From: CAZWVR01 sp964637235
Lineage (GTDB): Bacteria; Bacteroidota; Bacteroidia; Bacteroidales; S143-33
Assembly: GCA_964637235.1 (NCBI GenBank)
Contig: CAZWVR010000025.1
Span: forward strand, 1 to 26,510
Length of the DNA: 26,510 bases
Direction of reading: 5' to 3'
Part shown: positions 1 through 8,050 of the stretch, one piece after another
Layout of the letters: every line of letters starts with the position of its first letter
How positions within the stretch are numbered: position 1 is the first letter of the stretch
Made by a program: the position numbers and the translations under genes
Notes under the pieces: model-generated
The model's input: the letters and a program-made list of their open reading frames with translations, nothing else
Databases searched by the model: none
What the model was told of the DNA's origin: nothing

Positions 1-1
1 T

Positions 2-208
2 CCTTCCTATACTAATAGCCTTATAAATTTCACTTTGACCGATAAATCCTATGTACAAATATTAACTTATGATGGCCGTATTATCCGCACTTATGAATTG
101 CCTCAGGGTAAGCATTCTATTGATGTATCAGATTTGCAAAATGGTACTTATATAATACGTGCAATGAACTTAAAAGGTGTGCATTCTGCAAAGTTTATAA
201 AATACTAA
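2..208 (+). CDS. 3' end of a secreted protein with T9SS type A sorting domain (partial)
   Basis: Only the last 68 codons are in the window; the reading frame is open to the left edge and stops at TAA 206-208. The visible part reads as a small beta-sandwich: VQILTYDGRIIRTYE, then the hallmark DLQNGTYIIRA, and a basic, aromatic tail ending AKFIKY. This is the usual end of the Por-secretion-system C-terminal domain, which directs cargo across the outer membrane through the type IX secretion system and is normally removed on attachment to the cell surface. The N-terminal cargo part lies outside the window, so the protein's own function cannot be told. A strong hairpin terminator follows about 37 bases downstream. 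Confidence 0.85.
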   Translation, partial: PSYTNSLINFTLTDKSYVQILTYDGRIIRTYELPQGKHSIDVSDLQNGTYIIRAMNLKGVHSAKFIKY

Positions 209-244
209 TTCCCTATAAATTGGCAATATTTATTTAAATAAATG

Positions 245-282
245 CGTCCTCCACAAGTTTTGAAAGTGGAGGACGTTTTTTT
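245..282 (+). terminator. Rho-independent terminator after the T9SS cargo gene
   Basis: A perfect 10-bp stem, CGTCCTCCAC (245-254) and GTGGAGGACG (266-275), encloses an 11-base loop and is followed by seven T (276-282). It stands between the end of the + gene at 208 and the end of the opposing gene at 351, and probably also slows transcription from the right, since the left flank is AT-rich. Confidence 0.9.
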
Positions 283-350
283 ATAATAATTTGATTATTA
301 GATAGATGTTCTATTTCAATAGAGCTTTTGAGGCTAAAATAAAGATTTAC

Positions 351-1424
351 TTAAACGTATTCTGCTCCTTTTTCTAATTTTATGTCATTGACAATCTGTC
401 TTACTTTTTGTTCATCTTTAAAGGTTGTTATTAGTATCATTCCGTCGTCTTCTGCAACTATGATATTTTCTAAGCCTTGAACTACTACTAATTTTTGATT
501 AGTTATATTTATTATGGAATTTTTTGTTTCGTATAATAATACGTTTTCTCCTACTACCACATTATTATTTTCATCTTTTGGTTTAGCTTCGTATAGAGCT
601 CTCCAAGTGCCCAGATCTGACCATCCGAAATCCCCGATAATTACGTATACATCAGAAGCGTTTTCCATAACACCATAGTCAATAGATATGCTTCTAACAG
701 ATTCATAAATTTTTTTCACAGCTTCTACTTCGGAGGGAGTATTAAATCTATCTGCATATTTTTCAAACATTTCACTGATGTCTGGGAGGTATTTTGCAAT
801 TTCTTTAATTATTACCTCTGCTTTCCAGATAAAAATTCCTGAGTTCCATAGGAATTCTCCACTTTCTATGAATACTTTTGCAATTTCGTAGTCTGGTTTT
901 TCTGTAAAGGTTTTAACTTTTCTAATATCTCCTGTATCGTTGCTGTCAAATTGTATGTAGCCATATCCTGTTTCCGGTCTTGTTGGTTTTAAGCCTATTG
1001 TGAGCAGTACATCGTTTTCCGAGGCATATTTTAGTCCTTTTTTTATGTAGTCGATGAATTTATTTTCATCTGTTATTAGGTGGTCTGCGGGAGAAACTAT
1101 CATTGTTGCTTTTGGGTCTTTTTTTATAAGTTTATAGGCAGCGTATGCGATACAAGGTGCTGTATTTCTCCGTGCAGGTTCTGCTAATATGTTTTCTTGC
1201 GGTATGCTCGGTAATTGTTCTTTTACTATGTCTGTATATTCGTGGCTTGTGACTATGTATATGTTTTCATCGTCAAAGATATGTTTTAATCTGTCATAAG
1301 TTTGTTGCAGTAATGTTCTGCCTACTCCTAAGATATCCAAAAATTGTTTGGGTTTAAAAGAGCGACTTAAAGGCCAGAATCTACTGCCTACACCTCCTGC
1401 CATTATAACTGCATAATTTGCCAT
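351..1424 (-). CDS. manC: Mannose-1-phosphate guanylyltransferase (GDP-mannose pyrophosphorylase)
   Basis: Makes GDP-mannose from mannose 1-phosphate and GTP in the cytoplasm, feeding mannose, fucose and related sugars into capsule, O-antigen or glycoprotein synthesis. The 357 residues carry the nucleotidyltransferase signature GGVGSRFWPLSR (about 10-21) followed by KPKQF, then EPARRNTAP (82-90), SPADH (111-115), RPETGYGYI (149-157), FTEKP (173-177), WNSGIFIW (193-200), SIDYGVMEN (247-255) and GDFGWSDLGTW (264-274). It is the short form: the C-terminal phosphomannose isomerase cupin of bifunctional ManC/AlgA enzymes is absent. It starts 36 bases after the stop of the upstream outer-membrane gene on the same strand, so the two are probably co-transcribed. 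The leader is A-rich with no clear Shine-Dalgarno sequence. The family is secure; the symbol follows common use for this enzyme. Confidence 0.95.
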   Translation of the reverse strand: MANYAVIMAGGVGSRFWPLSRSFKPKQFLDILGVGRTLLQQTYDRLKHIFDDENIYIVTSHEYTDIVKEQLPSIPQENILAEPARRNTAPCIAYAAYKLIKKDPKATMIVSPADHLITDENKFIDYIKKGLKYASENDVLLTIGLKPTRPETGYGYIQFDSNDTGDIRKVKTFTEKPDYEIAKVFIESGEFLWNSGIFIWKAEVIIKEIAKYLPDISEMFEKYADRFNTPSEVEAVKKIYESVRSISIDYGVMENASDVYVIIGDFGWSDLGTWRALYEAKPKDENNNVVVGENVLLYETKNSIINITNQKLVVVQGLENIIVAEDDGMILITTFKDEQKVRQIVNDIKLEKGAEYV

Positions 1425-1460
1425 ATATTTTGTTTTTTGATTTTTGCAAATATAAAAAAA

Positions 1461-4400
1461 TTAGAATAATGAACTAATATTTACTAATCCGCTGTGTATC
1501 AATCTATTGTTTTCAATTCTACCTGAATAACTAAAAGTTATATGTAGATTTTGCAGAATATTTTTTGAAAGTTTAATATTTATTAAAAAATTAATTCCAG
1601 GTTTATAGCCTTCTAATAAATTGTAAATCAGGGGATTTTCTTTTGTAGCGTTTAAATCATTATAGATAAAGTTTAAATTTACTTCTGTTTGAATGCTTTG
1701 CATATAAGTTTGCCATTTAAAATCAATATTATGAATTTTTGCTCTTAATGAAGTATCTTCCGCTGTTTTGTATTTAAAATTATATGAAAAAATTAAGGTA
1801 TGGGGTTTTAGGTTTATGGAGCTTTGTATCTGAGAGGATTTTTCTGCAATGGTAAAGTTTGAAGCTTCAAATGTTTCTGATTTGCTGATATTTTTACCTG
1901 TTGAAAGTTTTATTGAGATAATGGCTAAATTTTTATAAAAATATGAAAAAATAGCACTATTGAACTTATTTATGTTGCTTTGCTGTCCAATGAACGTATT
2001 TTCTATTTGTGTGCTGCTGTTGTACTTCCATTCGAAAGATAGGTTTTTTAGAATTTTGAAATTAAGCCGATTGATTAGGTATGACCTCTGTGCAACTATT
2101 TTATTATCAAAGATATTTAAAGATGTCAATTTCTTATCAAGATTGAATGAAAAAATGTTTTTTAAGCTTTTTAGTTTTTTGGTTTTCTTGAAAAAAAGAT
2201 ACGGAATGATGTTAAATGATCCGTTTATACGATATAAATATATTTTTTCAGATTTATTTGTTTGGACTGGCACTTTGATATATTCGGCTTTATCGGCAAA
2301 TTTAGCTATTTCAAATTCATTGATTTGTTGTTTTCCGTCGTGATTGTAATCAATCCATTGATATTGTCCTTTTCTGGGTTCAACTTTTAAGAAAATGAAT
2401 TTTTCTTTTGGCTGTTGTCCTTGTTGTTGTATATAAAACATATTGAATATCAAGCCTTTATAGAAAAAGTTTATTTTTTCTTGTGCCCAAAGGCTTGGAA
2501 TATTACTACTATCAATAGCTGTAAACTTTCTATATCCTGCTATAATATTGGTTTTTAGTTTTTTTCCCTTAATTTTGCTTTCTAATATAAAGTTATTACT
2601 TACTGATTGTTGATAAAAAGTAGTGTCTGATAAATAGTTATACCGTCGGAATACTTTTAAATTCAGTAAATATCTATTTGTATCTTTGTTTTGTAGGAAT
2701 AGACCAAATCTGTGGAACATAAATGAATTAGTGTCAATAGTGTTATATTTTTTTATAACATTTATTTCATTTTCATACTCTGCTCCAAAAATCATTTTAT
2801 TTGTATATAGCACATTTGTAATATTACTGCGAATAAAAGTTGTGTTGAGTAATATTTGGTTAGTTTTTAGTAGAGAAAAATGATAAGTTTTACGCCATAA
2901 GTGAATTGTATCTCTTAGAAGAAAATATGTTTTTAGTCCTGAGTAATTTTTGTAATAATTTAGAAAAGATGTTGTTAATCTAATATATCCCAATGCAGAC
3001 TTATTTAATACGGAAAAATTTCTGTTTTTTTCATTTGCATTATGTTTTGTTAATAAGTTCCAATCTCTGGCAAATTCTATACTTCTAAAAGTTTCAAAAG
3101 CTTTAAAATTTTGGCTTATAAAGCTATATGAAGCTAAAAATTGCCATTTATGAACGTTGTATTTTATAGTTGCTTTTTGTGCTATTCCTTTTAGTGTTTT
3201 TGGAGTAAAGGTATTAGTATTATTGAGGCTTAGGTCTCCTTCATAGAGAAAAGTTATGTTTTTGTTATGCCATTTTGTTCCCAAAGAGAATATTTTTTTG
3301 CTTTTGGGAGTTTGGAGTATAAATACTGGTTCATAATTGCCTTGTTTTTGTCCATTCTTTGGCGCTATCCATTTATATATAGTTCCATTTAGACCGGAAG
3401 CGTCTATGATATAATTTCCATTGTTTTCTCCTACGTAGGCAAAGCTTGCTGTATATATTGCTTCTTTATCTGTTGAATAGACAAGTATATTTTTATAGAC
3501 TTTTCCGTTAATTATTGTGTCTATTTTTTTATAACGTATTTTTGCCGTACTATCTATTCTATAAGATGGATAAAAAATTTTTGTACTAGTATCAGGTAAT
3601 GAAGCTAAAAATAATTTTTCTTTATCAGTAAGTGGCTCAATAGATTGATTTTTAGCATCATATGATGTATAAAAACCGGCTTTTACTTCAAAGTTTTTAA
3701 ATCGTGAATTTATTGTAGCATAGTCAAAAAATTCGGGATAAAATTTTTGTGCATATTGAAATTCAACGATAATTCGAGATTGAGAGTTAATTGGACATTT
3801 AGCTGTAAATGTTATTTCTGCTTTATCGTAGTCTATAATATAGTCATTATTTCTGCCACGTTTTTTTAGTTTTCCATCTACATAAACTCTCTCTGAACCA
3901 GCCACAATTATGACAAAAGTTTCTCCGTTTGCACCTTGAAGTCTGTAAGGACCTTGATTGCCTTCTTCTCCTTGGAATTTTTTTCGTACATATTTACCTT
4001 TGGCTATTGAAAAACCAGCTTTATATATTGTGGAGCTATCCTTTATTTTATAACTGAGACCTTTTACTTGTTTATTATAACGTATAAAATTTGAATTTTT
4101 GCTTATAAAGTTTATATCACCAGCTTTAAAAGTGTGTGTGTTGTCGTAAGCCTTTATGTATGCTTTGGTTAAATCTGTTATGTTAATTGTAGTGCCTTCT
4201 GGATTGACTGGAATACTATTGTCTGTTATATATGCCTCAATATGCATACCGTCTGCTAATTTGCCTTGTAATTTCAAATTTAAATTTGAGCCCATTACTA
4301 AACTTTGCGTATTGCCTATACTTACATAGCGACTAATTACTCCTTCTGTCTTAATATTCTCATTGTCAGTGATAATTTCGCCGTAATTTTCTTCTGACGG

Positions 4401-4724
4401 TAAAAAGCTTTTGCCAAAACCCGGAACAATTTGCGTGCTATCAAAGAGTTTTATTTTTTTAAATATATTTATCGGTAATCTCTGATATTCAATGGAAAAA
4501 CTTTCCCGAACTGTATCGTCAAATATTATTGTTGAATTTTTTATATCTACAAAATAATGCGGTAATACGTGTTTAGATATTATTTTTAGCGTGTTGGGAA
4601 TAATTGGCAGGCTGTCTATTTTATATATTTTTTTACCAGGAACACAGTTTTTTACTTGTTGAGCAAATACATTTGTATAGCTTATAAATATTAAAACGAG
4701 AAGTATTTTAGAGGCTTTACTCAT
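1461..4724 (-). CDS. Large predicted outer-membrane beta-barrel protein, function unknown
   Basis: A 1087-residue exported protein. An N-terminal signal peptide has a hydrophobic core ILLVLIFISY and probable cleavage after VFA near residue 21. The N-terminal third includes a block with ERVYVDGKLKKRGRNNDYII and TFTAKCPINSQSRIIVEF, which I recall from uncharacterised Bacteroidota surface proteins of about 1000-1200 residues. The rest is alternating polar and aromatic strands typical of a beta-barrel, and the last residue is Phe (NISSLF), as in substrates of the BAM insertion machinery. Near residues 790-805 is an EF-hand-like loop, DYNHDGKQQINEFE. It has no CarboxypepD_reg plug domain or TonB box, so it is not a SusC receptor, and it is far shorter than SprA. 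The gene precedes manC by 36 bases. Family membership is recalled, not searched; barrel topology is inferred. Confidence 0.7.
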   Translation of the reverse strand: MSKASKILLVLIFISYTNVFAQQVKNCVPGKKIYKIDSLPIIPNTLKIISKHVLPHYFVDIKNSTIIFDDTVRESFSIEYQRLPINIFKKIKLFDSTQIVPGFGKSFLPSEENYGEIITDNENIKTEGVISRYVSIGNTQSLVMGSNLNLKLQGKLADGMHIEAYITDNSIPVNPEGTTINITDLTKAYIKAYDNTHTFKAGDINFISKNSNFIRYNKQVKGLSYKIKDSSTIYKAGFSIAKGKYVRKKFQGEEGNQGPYRLQGANGETFVIIVAGSERVYVDGKLKKRGRNNDYIIDYDKAEITFTAKCPINSQSRIIVEFQYAQKFYPEFFDYATINSRFKNFEVKAGFYTSYDAKNQSIEPLTDKEKLFLASLPDTSTKIFYPSYRIDSTAKIRYKKIDTIINGKVYKNILVYSTDKEAIYTASFAYVGENNGNYIIDASGLNGTIYKWIAPKNGQKQGNYEPVFILQTPKSKKIFSLGTKWHNKNITFLYEGDLSLNNTNTFTPKTLKGIAQKATIKYNVHKWQFLASYSFISQNFKAFETFRSIEFARDWNLLTKHNANEKNRNFSVLNKSALGYIRLTTSFLNYYKNYSGLKTYFLLRDTIHLWRKTYHFSLLKTNQILLNTTFIRSNITNVLYTNKMIFGAEYENEINVIKKYNTIDTNSFMFHRFGLFLQNKDTNRYLLNLKVFRRYNYLSDTTFYQQSVSNNFILESKIKGKKLKTNIIAGYRKFTAIDSSNIPSLWAQEKINFFYKGLIFNMFYIQQQGQQPKEKFIFLKVEPRKGQYQWIDYNHDGKQQINEFEIAKFADKAEYIKVPVQTNKSEKIYLYRINGSFNIIPYLFFKKTKKLKSLKNIFSFNLDKKLTSLNIFDNKIVAQRSYLINRLNFKILKNLSFEWKYNSSTQIENTFIGQQSNINKFNSAIFSYFYKNLAIISIKLSTGKNISKSETFEASNFTIAEKSSQIQSSINLKPHTLIFSYNFKYKTAEDTSLRAKIHNIDFKWQTYMQSIQTEVNLNFIYNDLNATKENPLIYNLLEGYKPGINFLINIKLSKNILQNLHITFSYSGRIENNRLIHSGLVNISSLF

Positions 4725-4734
4725 TGATTATTAG

Positions 4735-5020
4735 AATTTTATTAGGGCGTATCCCTCGCTCGCTGCTGGGGCAGCTCGCTCGGGTCGGGCTTTCCGCTTG
4801 TATTCGGCTCGGCAAAAAACAGCTGCGGCTATTTTTTATAAAACAATATTCGTTTATAAATGCTTGGTGCTTATAGTTTTGCATTTCCGATATTTTATTC
4901 TTTTTGGCGTGCGTGGGGCTTCGCTCCGCCGCTCAGCCTCCGCCGCCAAGCCGCAGCAAGTTTTTGCCTTCGCCTCATATCGCTCCAATCCCTTACGCAA
5001 TCGCCACTATGCCAACCCTA
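4735..5020. repeat. GC-rich intergenic element with inverted repeats; gene-free region 4725-5143
   Basis: The 419 bases between the outer-membrane gene and the next + gene hold no convincing gene. Two strongly GC-rich blocks (about 4745-4830 and 4906-5012) stand out from the surrounding AT-rich sequence and are separated by an ordinary AT-rich stretch. Near the inner edges lies a 20-base imperfect inverted repeat: GGCAAAAAACAGCTGCGGCT (4811-4830) against AGCCGCAGCAAGTTTTTGCC (4949-4968), 17 of 20 paired. A smaller hairpin GCTGC/GCAGC sits at 4762-4775. Blocks of similar wording (TCGGGTCGGGCTTTCCGCT, CAATCCCTTACGCAATCGCC) recur between genes in other Bacteroidota as far as I recall, so this is probably a dispersed repeat rather than a local regulatory site. 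Confidence 0.6.
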
Positions 5021-5143
5021 TTTTATGCCTTAATCGTATTTTTATTGCACTAAATCCTTTGTTAACAATTGATAAACTTTTATTTTCCATTGATAAGATT
5101 TTTGTATTCATAAATAAAACTGATTTTTTTTATCAAAAAAAAT

Positions 5144-5941
5144 ATGTCCCAAATCCCTGAGAAGTTGAAAAATAATTGGCTTAATAAGATTGCATTTCTT
5201 ACTTCTCATAATTTTTATTATAATCTCTTTATTTTTACCATTTTTGCTTTTTTTCCTGTTTTTATGATATCTATTTTTCTTCCTATTTTTATTGCTGCAA
5301 TTTTGATAGTTTTATATATAACTATTGCTATGTGGGTTTATTATAAGTTCTCCTCAGATAAATATCTGTCATTTTTGCGTTCTGCTAATAAAAATCTTGT
5401 TTATAATAATGCTCAGAAGGCTCTTAAAAATTTAATTTATGCATATACTTTACGCACTTCTCGACCTTTAAAATCTTTGATAAAGGATATTACTACCGCT
5501 TTTAAATTTCACGATTTATGCAAATTTTACCAAGTTTCCTCTATCCTTGATTATAATAATAGAATTTCAGAAAAAGAAAAAGAAACTTTACAAAAACTTA
5601 AAAAACTCTTAGAGTTAAAAATGAAATTACAAACCAATGCTCAAAATTTGCAAGATAAAATAAATCAATTAGATATAGAATTTATAGATGCCTCTTCTGA
5701 TCAATTAGAAAATTACAAAGCAGTAGTTCAATCTTATAAAAAAGCATTGGAACAAGCTCAACGTAAAATAGCGGATTTGGAACTTCTTGAACAGAAACTT
5801 TTTGATCTTTATAATTCTTTGTCTGAAAATAAGTTAGATTTCTCAATATATATACAAAAAAATGATAGTGGAGCTACTGTTTCTGAATCAAAAGAGGATA
5901 GCATAACTTTACTTTATAAAAATCTGAAAAATGAAATGTAA
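5144..5941 (+). CDS. Membrane-anchored coiled-coil protein A, unknown function
   Basis: I do not recognise this 265-residue protein. After about 25 polar residues it has two closely spaced hydrophobic helices (about 25-43 and 46-67) with a very short turn. These should form a hairpin with both ends in the cytoplasm. Residues 80-135 are helical and basic. From about 143 to 225 runs a Lys/Glu/Leu/Gln-rich segment with heptad-like spacing (LQKLKKLLELKMKL; KALEQAQRKIADLELLEQKL), a likely coiled coil. The tail is short and polar. No enzyme motif is visible. The start ATG follows an A-rich leader. Its stop codon lies inside the start of the next gene (11-base overlap), whose product has the same plan, so the two are probably translationally coupled and act together, perhaps as a complex or scaffold at the inner membrane. 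Confidence 0.75.
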   Translation: MSQIPEKLKNNWLNKIAFLTSHNFYYNLFIFTIFAFFPVFMISIFLPIFIAAILIVLYITIAMWVYYKFSSDKYLSFLRSANKNLVYNNAQKALKNLIYAYTLRTSRPLKSLIKDITTAFKFHDLCKFYQVSSILDYNNRISEKEKETLQKLKKLLELKMKLQTNAQNLQDKINQLDIEFIDASSDQLENYKAVVQSYKKALEQAQRKIADLELLEQKLFDLYNSLSENKLDFSIYIQKNDSGATVSESKEDSITLLYKNLKNEM

Positions 5942-6893
5942 AAGATCTTTATGCCAAGAAATACGGAGCGAAATTTTTGATTTTTCAAAAGGATATACTA
6001 AAAAATATGCCGATGAAAAAAGTTTACTTTATAGAAAACTTTCAGTGATTTTTTTTCTTGTATTTTTGCTCTCTTTTGCTATTGTCTTTTTCTTGGATTA
6101 TTATAATATTTTAACATCTTTTATATTCATTGCGAGCCCTTTGCTTGCTATCATTTTTTATATCAGATATACGGTTCGTATGAATAAAGCTTATCCTTTG
6201 AATATAAAATTGTTGAATAGAGTTCTGCTGTTTTTAAATGATTCTAACGATGATTTTTATACATATCCAGTAGAGCGCATTTTTAAATTATTGATTCAGA
6301 GTTATATACTCACCAAAGATGATATAAATTTAAAGCAGAATATAAAAAAATTGATAAAAAAAATAGCCATAGAAAATGATATGCATTTTTCCGATGACTT
6401 GCAAATAGCGCAAGAGATAGAACAGCTTTTAGATAGCCCATATTTTGTTAAAGATAAAACAGTAAAACAAATTATTTCACAACTTTTGATACATCTAAAA
6501 AATATACTTCGGATATTGGATTCTATGTATATGAAGCTTAAAAAATTAAAGGAGAATACAGAACTTTTGAAAAGTGAGATAAAAATATCCGAAAAACCGC
6601 AAAAACAACAAAAACAAGAACTTTTTTTAAAATATAATGAAACTTATCAAAAAGAACAAAATTTATATCTGGTTTTATATAAGATTCAAAAAGAATTATT
6701 TGAACTTATTGAAAACATCGCAGCTAACGAGAATAATAACAATAAAATTATTGAACTAAAAAAACAAGCTAATGCAATTTTAATGGCTTTGAAAGAATTT
6801 ATCCCTAACTTACAAGAGCTTGCAAATAACTTATCAGACACTGAACTTTATAATAAATATCAGACTTTGAAGGAACATTATTTAGCTAATTAG
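5931..6893 (+). CDS. Membrane-anchored coiled-coil protein B, unknown function
   Basis: A 320-residue protein with no family I can name. A basic N-terminus of about 36 residues precedes two hydrophobic helices (about 37-55 and 61-79), then a helical domain (90-195), then a long Lys/Glu-rich coiled-coil-like region (about 200-300) with several Gln/Lys runs. The plan mirrors that of the gene before it, which it overlaps by 11 bases; primary-sequence similarity between them is too weak for me to claim a duplication. C8 is not in a lipobox. The gene ends tail to tail with the SiaC-like gene, the two stop codons sharing bases 6890-6893. The coding assignment rests on length, membrane pattern and tight packing. 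Confidence 0.75.
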   Translation: MKCKRSLCQEIRSEIFDFSKGYTKKYADEKSLLYRKLSVIFFLVFLLSFAIVFFLDYYNILTSFIFIASPLLAIIFYIRYTVRMNKAYPLNIKLLNRVLLFLNDSNDDFYTYPVERIFKLLIQSYILTKDDINLKQNIKKLIKKIAIENDMHFSDDLQIAQEIEQLLDSPYFVKDKTVKQIISQLLIHLKNILRILDSMYMKLKKLKENTELLKSEIKISEKPQKQQKQELFLKYNETYQKEQNLYLVLYKIQKELFELIENIAANENNNNKIIELKKQANAILMALKEFIPNLQELANNLSDTELYNKYQTLKEHYLAN

Positions 6894-7267
6894 TCCTTGA
6901 TTTTGGGAATAATTTTTATATCTGCCTCTGTTATAGATTTAACATCATTACATATCTCTTGGGTATCTTCGTCTGAATAATACCAATAAACAGTTAATTT
7001 AGTATTAGTTGCATTTTTCATACGATTGATAAGATAAGTTAAAACTTTTATAGTTGACGAGTTCATATAGTCTAAATCAATAATCAATTTTGTTTCTTTC
7101 TTTGGATTTTTAAGATATTCTTCTATCCATTCTAATGCAGGACCAAAAGTGTTATAAGCATCTTCGGGGAGGGATCTTTTGTATATTCGTAATTCACCAG
7201 TTTGAGCGTCGAATAGAAAGTCCGGCAGTTTGAAGCTGTTTTTTATATATAATCGTTTTTGTTCCAT
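6890..7267 (-). CDS. SiaC-family (DUF1987) regulatory phosphoprotein
   Basis: A 125-residue single-domain protein matching the DUF1987/SiaC family: FDAQTGELRIYKRSLPEDAY (19-38), EWIEEYLKNPK (46-56), then DLDYMNSSTIKVL (64-76) and VYWYYSDEDTQE (93-104). In Pseudomonas the SiaC protein is a small partner-switch regulator. It is phosphorylated by the kinase SiaB on a Thr in the segment equivalent to NSST (69-72 here), dephosphorylated by the PP2C phosphatase SiaA, and when unphosphorylated it stimulates a diguanylate cyclase. S70, S71 and T72 are the candidate phosphosites. No SiaA, SiaB or GGDEF gene is in the window, so partners must be encoded elsewhere. It lies 26 bases after rsmE on the same strand and is probably co-transcribed. 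Confidence 0.85.
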   Translation of the reverse strand: MEQKRLYIKNSFKLPDFLFDAQTGELRIYKRSLPEDAYNTFGPALEWIEEYLKNPKKETKLIIDLDYMNSSTIKVLTYLINRMKNATNTKLTVYWYYSDEDTQEICNDVKSITEADIKIIPKIKD

Positions 7268-7293
7268 TTTTCTCCAAAATTAAAAGTAATAAA

Positions 7294-7998
7294 TTAAAAT
7301 TTCAAAATAAAATTTGTTGTAGCTACTATACCTGCTGTTTCAGTTCTTAGAATATTATTTGCCAACTTTACCGCTTTATATCCAGCTAATTTTGCTTTCT
7401 CTATTTCGTATTGTTCAAAACCTCCTTCTGGACCTATTATAACTATAAATTTTTTTATATCAAAATTTATTGTATTTAACAAAAATTGTTCCGCATTGCA
7501 TACTGTTATAAATTTTTGAGATGATTTTGTATTTTCTATTTCTATGAATTTTTCAAAAGATATTATTTGATCTATTGTAGGTTTATAAGCATTATGTGAT
7601 TGCTTTATTGCTGCAATTGCTATTTTTTCTAATCTATCTGTGCGTATTTTTCTACGTTCAGTCCTCTTGGTATAAATGGGGGTAATTCTATCAATGCCTA
7701 TTTCTGTACTTTTTTCTATAAAAAATTCAAATCTATCAATATTTTTAGGTGGTGCTATTGCAATATGTAAAAAATAGAAACGTTTGTTATAATTTTTTAT
7801 GATTTTTATTACTTTAAATAAACATATTTGCTTAGTTTTGTTTTTTAGATAGGCAATAACAACATTGCCTTTACCATCTGTAATTCCGACTTTTTCTTCT
7901 GGCATTATACGTAAAACATTGCAATGATGTGCTTCTGTATCTTCTATGATAATATCAGAAGCTGTAATATTTAAATCAGGTTTATAGAACCAGTGCAT
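7294..7998 (-). CDS. rsmE: 16S rRNA (uracil-1498-N3)-methyltransferase RsmE
   Basis: Uses S-adenosylmethionine to methylate N3 of U1498 in 16S rRNA, at the decoding centre. The 234 residues show an N-terminal PUA-like part (MHWFYKPDL, then EAHHCNVLRIMP) and a SPOUT knot domain with EKSTEIGIDRI (95-105), IIGPEGGF (about 187-194) and ILRTETA (216-222). KRTER near 111-115 replaces the more usual KRSERS. An in-frame TTG lies six codons upstream (8014-8016), but the family normally begins at a Met followed by a short aromatic stretch, so I take the ATG at 7996-7998. The next gene, SiaC-like, starts 26 bases on. The SusD terminator just upstream separates it from the SusCD operon. Confidence 0.93.
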   Translation of the reverse strand: MHWFYKPDLNITASDIIIEDTEAHHCNVLRIMPEEKVGITDGKGNVVIAYLKNKTKQICLFKVIKIIKNYNKRFYFLHIAIAPPKNIDRFEFFIEKSTEIGIDRITPIYTKRTERRKIRTDRLEKIAIAAIKQSHNAYKPTIDQIISFEKFIEIENTKSSQKFITVCNAEQFLLNTINFDIKKFIVIIGPEGGFEQYEIEKAKLAGYKAVKLANNILRTETAGIVATTNFILKF

Positions 7999-8050
7999 AG
8001 TTGATGAATTATGCAATATGGGAGAGTTTGTTTTAGGTTATTTAGGGAAT

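Noticed and set aside
1960..2343. A 127-codon + strand frame inside the outer-membrane protein gene.
   Set aside because: It is antisense to a clear coding region; its Phe/Leu richness comes from Lys/Asn codons on the other strand.
4798..5160. A 120-codon open frame on the + strand across the GC-rich intergenic element.
   Set aside because: It runs through the inverted repeats and GC-rich blocks, has a jumbled composition (Arg/Ser/Ala-rich, then Phe/Ile-rich), and overlaps the start of a better gene. It is most likely a by-product of the repeat.
7999..8016. A six-codon upstream start (TTG) for rsmE.
   Set aside because: TTG is a weaker start and the family begins at the downstream Met followed by an aromatic stretch.
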